A DNA stretch of 64,000 nucleotides from assembly GCA_001898485.1 (NCBI GenBank), contig MKTY01000020.1, positions 930,001 through 994,000 on the forward strand. Direction: 5' to 3'. Origin of the DNA: Sphingobacteriales bacterium 46-32 (GTDB lineage: Bacteria; Bacteroidota; Bacteroidia; Chitinophagales; Chitinophagaceae). Below are positions 59,880-64,000 of this stretch, piece after piece; the first letter of the stretch is position 1; every line of letters begins with the position of its first letter. The position numbers were made by a program, and so were the translations under genes. The notes below the pieces were generated by a model. That model saw only the letters and a list, made by a program, of their open reading frames with translations, did not search any database and had not been told where the DNA came from.

Positions 59880-61934
59880 TTAAAAATTCATCAACTGTTG
59901 TACCGATTCATGCAGCCTGCTTTTGGCAAGAAAGTTTTTTTCGAGTTCAATATTGAAAGGAACGGGAGTGTCAAGCGATGCACAGCGGATTACAGGAGCA
60001 TCGAGCCAGCTGAAGCAGTGTTGTGCAATCCATGCAGCTATTTCACCGGCAATACCTCCTGTAAGTGTGTCTTCATGCAATAACAACACACGGCCGGTAC
60101 GCTGCACGGCCGCTTTGATGGCATCATAGTCCAGCGGCAGCAGGCTGCGCAGATCCAGTATATCAATAGATAATTGAGTATGTGCTGCTGCATATTCCTG
60201 TGCCCACAGCACGCCAGACCCATAGGTGATTATGCTAATATCTTCACCTGCCTGCACATGACGGGCTTTGCCTATTTCGATTTCATAATATCCATCGGGC
60301 ACAGCACCGCTTACACCGCGATACAGCGCTTTATGCTCAAAAAACAATACCGGATTGGGATCATTGATGGCTGCAATCAGCAATCCCTTTGCATCAAATG
60401 GTGTACTGGGATACACTACTTTGAGTCCGGGTGTATGTACAAACCAGGCTTCATTACTTTGACTGTGAAAGGGACCAGCTCCCACGCCGCCGCCGGTGGG
60501 CATACGCACTACCACATCGGCCGGTTGTCCCCAGCGGTAATGTATTTTGGCAAGGTTGTTTACAATCTGGTTGAAGCCTGCTGTCACAAAATCTGCAAAC
60601 TGCATTTCCATCATGCTTTTAAAACCCTGCAGGCTGAGGCCGAGTGCTGCACCTACAATTGCACTTTCACATAATGGTGTGTTGCGAACGCGTGCCTTCC
60701 CGAATTCTTCGAGGAAACCTTCGGTGATCTTAAAGGCCCCCCCATACCCCGCAATATCCTGACCCATCAGCACCAGGTTGGGGTGCTGATGCATGCTCAT
60801 GCGCAATCCGCTCTGGATTGCGTCAATAAATCGCTTTTCGGCCGCAGGTTTATCGGCAGGTAGAGTATAATCAGCTGCAGCATTGTCAAGCCGATGGGCC
60901 GGCGTGGCTGTCACTTCTTTCCATTCTCCTTCGTGCAATACCCAGCTTGATGGTGCAGGAGCATATACATCATTAAGTTCGGCCTGCGTGTTTACCTGCA
61001 AGGGAGCAGAATCAAATCCCATAGCCAGTTCATGCTCTATCTGCTGCTTCATCTCTTCGCGTATGGCCGTTACATCGTCGGCCGAAAGTACCTGCTGCTC
61101 CAACAGGTATGTTTCATAGTTCTGTACGGGATCTTTTTTCTCCCATAATGTAAAAAGCTCGGCCGGTACATATTTGGTGCCGCTTGCCTCTTCATGTCCA
61201 CGCATCCGGAATGTCATACATTCTACGAGATAGGGCTTTTGGTGACGAATGCAATAGTCACGTACACCACGTATGGTATCGTATACACCCAGCAGGTTAT
61301 TGCCGTCTATCTGCACGCCTTCCATTCCATAACCGCGCGCACGATCTACCAGGCTGATGCACCGGTACTGCTCTGTAGTAGGTGTGCTGAGACCATATCC
61401 ATTATTTTCTATTATGAAAATGACGGGCAGGTCCCATACCGCTGCCACATTGAGTGCTTCATGAAAATCGCCTTCACTGGTGCCCCCTTCGCCGGTAAAG
61501 GCAACAGAAACCTTGTTTTCGTGACGCAGCTTATGTGCCAGCGCCACTCCATCGGCAATAGCCAGCTGTGGGCCCAGGTGCGAAATCATACCACAGATAT
61601 GATGAGCGCGGTTCCCGAAATGGAAACTACGCTCGCGGCCTTTACTATATCCATCCTGCGCACCCTGCCATTGTTTAAAAAGGCGGCTAAGCGGCATTTG
61701 CCGGGTAGTGAATACACCCAGGTTGCGATGCAGCGGCATGATCCATTCGTCTTCATCAAGAGCCAGTGTGGTACCCACAGCAATAGCTTCCTGACCAATA
61801 CCGCTAAACCATTTAGAGATTTTTCCCTGGCGTAGCAGGATCAGCATTTTTTCTTCAATCAACCTTGGATAGAGGATGCTGCGGTAAAAATGGACAAGCT
61901 GCGCGTCTGTTAAATTTTTTCGATCAAAGGCCAT
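59880..61934 (-). CDS. Thiamine-dependent 2-oxoacid dehydrogenase E1, fused alpha and beta subunits
   Basis: This is a 684-residue enzyme. Residues about 1-335 form the E1 alpha part, with the TPP-binding motif GEGGTSEGDFHEALNVAA to IIENN, and RMRGHEEASGTKY. Residues about 360-684 are the E1 beta transketolase-like part (MGQDIAGYGGAFKITEGFLEEFG, MEMQFADFVTAGFNQIVNNLA). Both are joined in one chain, a common Bacteroidota arrangement. It decarboxylates a 2-oxoacid (branched-chain or pyruvate) and passes the acyl group to a lipoyl E2, which is not encoded here. It diverges from the DUF4421 genes. Confidence 0.93.
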   Translation of the reverse strand: MAFDRKNLTDAQLVHFYRSILYPRLIEEKMLILLRQGKISKWFSGIGQEAIAVGTTLALDEDEWIMPLHRNLGVFTTRQMPLSRLFKQWQGAQDGYSKGRERSFHFGNRAHHICGMISHLGPQLAIADGVALAHKLRHENKVSVAFTGEGGTSEGDFHEALNVAAVWDLPVIFIIENNGYGLSTPTTEQYRCISLVDRARGYGMEGVQIDGNNLLGVYDTIRGVRDYCIRHQKPYLVECMTFRMRGHEEASGTKYVPAELFTLWEKKDPVQNYETYLLEQQVLSADDVTAIREEMKQQIEHELAMGFDSAPLQVNTQAELNDVYAPAPSSWVLHEGEWKEVTATPAHRLDNAAADYTLPADKPAAEKRFIDAIQSGLRMSMHQHPNLVLMGQDIAGYGGAFKITEGFLEEFGKARVRNTPLCESAIVGAALGLSLQGFKSMMEMQFADFVTAGFNQIVNNLAKIHYRWGQPADVVVRMPTGGGVGAGPFHSQSNEAWFVHTPGLKVVYPSTPFDAKGLLIAAINDPNPVLFFEHKALYRGVSGAVPDGYYEIEIGKARHVQAGEDISIITYGSGVLWAQEYAAAHTQLSIDILDLRSLLPLDYDAIKAAVQRTGRVLLLHEDTLTGGIAGEIAAWIAQHCFSWLDAPVIRCASLDTPVPFNIELEKNFLAKSRLHESVQQLMNF

Positions 61935-62039
61935 ACTGCGAATTTCATGGATTCGTTCTTAACTACCAACGGAGTTTTTGCCGTTTGCCCGATGGGTGGC
62001 CGGCAGGGCTGCTGTATTATTTTTAAGTTACTTTACACC

Positions 62040-63098
62040 ATGTTTTCACCGTTAATTTCTTCTTTTCGCTGCCGTAAATCAATCATCTGCATTCTTTTGC
62101 TGGCCAGCATCCTGGCAGGCTCTCCTTTGCAGGCACAGCAACGCAGCAGCGATCCCTACTTTGTGACTTTTGAAGATCAGCTTACCACCCGGCTCTACCT
62201 GGCTAAAAAATATACTTCCCTGTCTCTCGAAGCACCGGAAGGTATTCAAAGCCTTAAATACCGTCCCAACAGCCTGTTGACGATGGGCATAAATGGCTCC
62301 TATAAATCCCTTTCCATGAGTCTGGGCTCAGGATTTGGTTTCCTGAATCCTAATAAAGACGAAAAAGGCAAAACAAAATCGTTTGACTGGCAAACACATA
62401 TCTATACCCGCGATTGGGTTACAGATATTTATGGCCAGTTTTATCGTGGTTATTACCTCAACCAGGGTGTGCAGTCGGGCACGCGCGACCGCAGTTTTTA
62501 TGTACGGCCCGACCTGCGGGTCAATCTGCTGGGCGGATCCGTATACCGGTTACTGAATGGGGAACAATTTTCTTACCGTGCCGGTTTTCTGCAAACGGAA
62601 TGGCAAAAAAAATCAGCCGGTTCAGCGCTGATCGGCGCAGAAATCTATTATGGACGAGCCAAAGGAGACAGTGCGCTGGTACCGGCTGCGGTGGAAGGCT
62701 ATTATCCACAGGCAGGCATTGATCGGGTACGGTTGATAGAGCTGGGCCCCGGAGTGGGTTATGCTTATACATATGTATGGCAGGAGCATCTTTTTGCAAC
62801 CGGCAGTGTTACGATGAACGGTGATATCAGTTTTGTAAAAGAAGAAAAACCCGAAGGCAATGCAAACCGGGTCAGCTTCAGTCCAAATGCCACGCTGCGC
62901 GTTGTAGCTGGTTACAATAGCGAGCAATGGGCCCTTACCGTATCCTGGTTGCATAATAGCACCAATGTAAAAGGGCGGTCTTCTAACCTGGAGTACCGGA
63001 TTAAAACAGGCGATTTCCGTATTACTATTGCCCGCCGCTTTACACCGGGTCGCAAACTGAAACGCGACCTTGATTCGGTGATCGAAAAACTGCCCTGA
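62040..63098 (+). CDS. DUF4421-family outer-membrane-type protein, copy 1
   Basis: This is a 352-residue protein. I chose ATG 62040 (MFSPLISSFRCRKSIICILL), which leads into a signal peptide ending LQAQ. The mature chain is aromatic and glycine rich, with alternating strands (VTDIYGQFYRGYYLNQGVQ, FSYRAGFLQTEWQKKSAGS, ELGPGVGYAYTYVWQEHLFA), as expected for a beta-barrel. The DUF4421 family is uncharacterised. It is 45 bp upstream of a paralogue in the same direction, and both likely form an operon. Confidence 0.88.
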   Translation: MFSPLISSFRCRKSIICILLLASILAGSPLQAQQRSSDPYFVTFEDQLTTRLYLAKKYTSLSLEAPEGIQSLKYRPNSLLTMGINGSYKSLSMSLGSGFGFLNPNKDEKGKTKSFDWQTHIYTRDWVTDIYGQFYRGYYLNQGVQSGTRDRSFYVRPDLRVNLLGGSVYRLLNGEQFSYRAGFLQTEWQKKSAGSALIGAEIYYGRAKGDSALVPAAVEGYYPQAGIDRVRLIELGPGVGYAYTYVWQEHLFATGSVTMNGDISFVKEEKPEGNANRVSFSPNATLRVVAGYNSEQWALTVSWLHNSTNVKGRSSNLEYRIKTGDFRITIARRFTPGRKLKRDLDSVIEKLP

Positions 63099-63143
63099 TT
63101 TTTCTGAAATGGCCGGCTGGCACAATTTTTTACCCATATCCAC

Positions 63144-64000
63144 ATGCAGCGATATTTCTTAACGGTTTTTTGTCTGGCATTTTCCATGCTCACGGCTCTT
63201 GCGCAAACACCTGCGGAGAGGGATTCTTCTGTAAGCCGTCACTATGATACCTACCGGCGCCATATTACTGCACGTGGATTTCTTTCCAAGAAATATACGG
63301 ATGTAAGCCTGCGGGGTCCGCGACCCTTTCGCGCACTTCACTACCGGCCCAATAATGCATTCAATGCCGGTGTGGGAGCCAGCTATGGAGCAGTCACACT
63401 TAACCTCGGATTCAATCTTGGATTCCTGGACCAAAAAAGAGATGAAAGGGGAAAAACGCGTTTTCTCGACCTTCAGTCGCATATTTATACGCGCAAATGG
63501 GTCATAGATCTGTATGGCCAGTTCTATAAAGGCTACTACCTGACCCCGCGAGGCACTGCTGCGCCGGCCAATCATCCTTATTATCTGCGCCGCGATATGG
63601 ATGTGATGGTGTTGGGAACATCTGTATACCGGCTGCTGAGTCCCGCCCGATTCAGTTATCGTGCTGCATTTTTGCAAACGGAGTGGCAACAGCATTCTGC
63701 CGGTAGCTGGCTCGTTGGTTTCGAAGCGTATCATGGCCAGGTAAAAGGCGACAGTGCACTGGTTCCTTCACTGATTGCCGCCAATTATTCGCAACGAGAT
63801 ATACATAAACTTCGCTTTACCGAGTTTGGTCCGGGAATTGGCTACGCCTATACTGCTGTATGGAAACGTCATTTTTTTATAACCGGTAGCCTTAGCCTGA
63901 ATGGTGACCTTAGTTTCGTACGCGAATACAAAGAGAATACATCGCAGCAAAAAACCTCGATCAGCCCGAACATCAGCTTTCGGGCGGTAGCCGGCTACAA
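63144..64000 (+). CDS. DUF4421-family protein, copy 2 (cut by window end)
   Basis: At least 285 residues are visible, with no stop before the window end. A signal peptide (MQRYFLTVFCLAFSMLTALAQ) is followed by a sequence closely parallel to copy 1. Matching segments are HIYTRKWVIDLYGQFYKGYY, RFSYRAAFLQTEWQQHSAGS, GDSALVPSLIA and FGPGIGYAYTAVWKRHFF. It is a tandem duplicate that has since diverged. The 3' end is outside the window. Confidence 0.88.
   Translation, partial: MQRYFLTVFCLAFSMLTALAQTPAERDSSVSRHYDTYRRHITARGFLSKKYTDVSLRGPRPFRALHYRPNNAFNAGVGASYGAVTLNLGFNLGFLDQKRDERGKTRFLDLQSHIYTRKWVIDLYGQFYKGYYLTPRGTAAPANHPYYLRRDMDVMVLGTSVYRLLSPARFSYRAAFLQTEWQQHSAGSWLVGFEAYHGQVKGDSALVPSLIAANYSQRDIHKLRFTEFGPGIGYAYTAVWKRHFFITGSLSLNGDLSFVREYKENTSQQKTSISPNISFRAVAGY

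Overview
The window reads as chromosome of a Bacteroidota bacterium, most likely a Chitinophagaceae-type member. The basis is family content: OMP_b-brl_3 outer-membrane barrels, DUF4421 proteins, SMUG2-type glycosylase, LytS/LytT pairs, GH95 fucosidase and a fused E1 alpha/beta dehydrogenase. Several promoters carry the Bacteroidota -7 element TAnnTTTG, and Shine-Dalgarno sites are mostly weak or absent. No rRNA, tRNA, CRISPR array or prophage was seen.

Layout. 1-4187: the tail of an upstream gene, then a 1355-residue membrane protein that looks like a degenerate KAP-type P-loop NTPase. 4395-12916: a lipoprotein with carbohydrate-binding repeats, a GH95 alpha-L-fucosidase, a LytS/LytT two-component pair and a divergent outer-membrane barrel. 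13242-23642: a TauE/SafE permease, a phospholipase C and glycerophosphodiesterase operon, a GlxA-type regulator, VOC and DoxX-like proteins, a TPR protein, and an SRAP (HMCES/YedK) operon. 23874-35775: a stress or low-energy island with an FMN-binding PNPOx-like protein, a glucan phosphorylase homologue lacking its PLP lysine, Hsp20, a P-type ATPase, YtxH and holin-like envelope proteins, PEP synthase, two universal stress proteins and a baeRF-type protein. 35954-43703: SMUG2, then a signalling block of two PAS histidine kinases, one NarL-type regulator and two stand-alone receivers. The island and signalling block together resemble the mycobacterial DosR hypoxia regulon in family content.

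44342-53362: MATE exporter, L,D-transpeptidase, radical SAM protein, DinB, MarR, a GHL10 glycosylhydrolase, sigma-54 and a DoxX protein whose 3' end is triplicated. 53504-55752: a REP-associated tyrosine transposase (RAYT) with its palindromes. Palindrome copies lie upstream, inside the reading frame, across the stop codon and in a downstream array. 55761-64000: DUF418 protein, a TPR histidine kinase with its NarL regulator, E1 alpha/beta dehydrogenase and two tandem DUF4421 proteins, the second cut by the window end.

Most notable for follow-up: the RAYT gene carrying its own REP elements as codons; a repeated dyad ATGTAG-N8-CTACAT about 114 bp upstream of both stand-alone receivers; the KAP-like protein with an altered P-loop; and a family of mirrored intergenic repeats that begin at stop codons. 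All function calls rest on reading sequence motifs; no database search was run.
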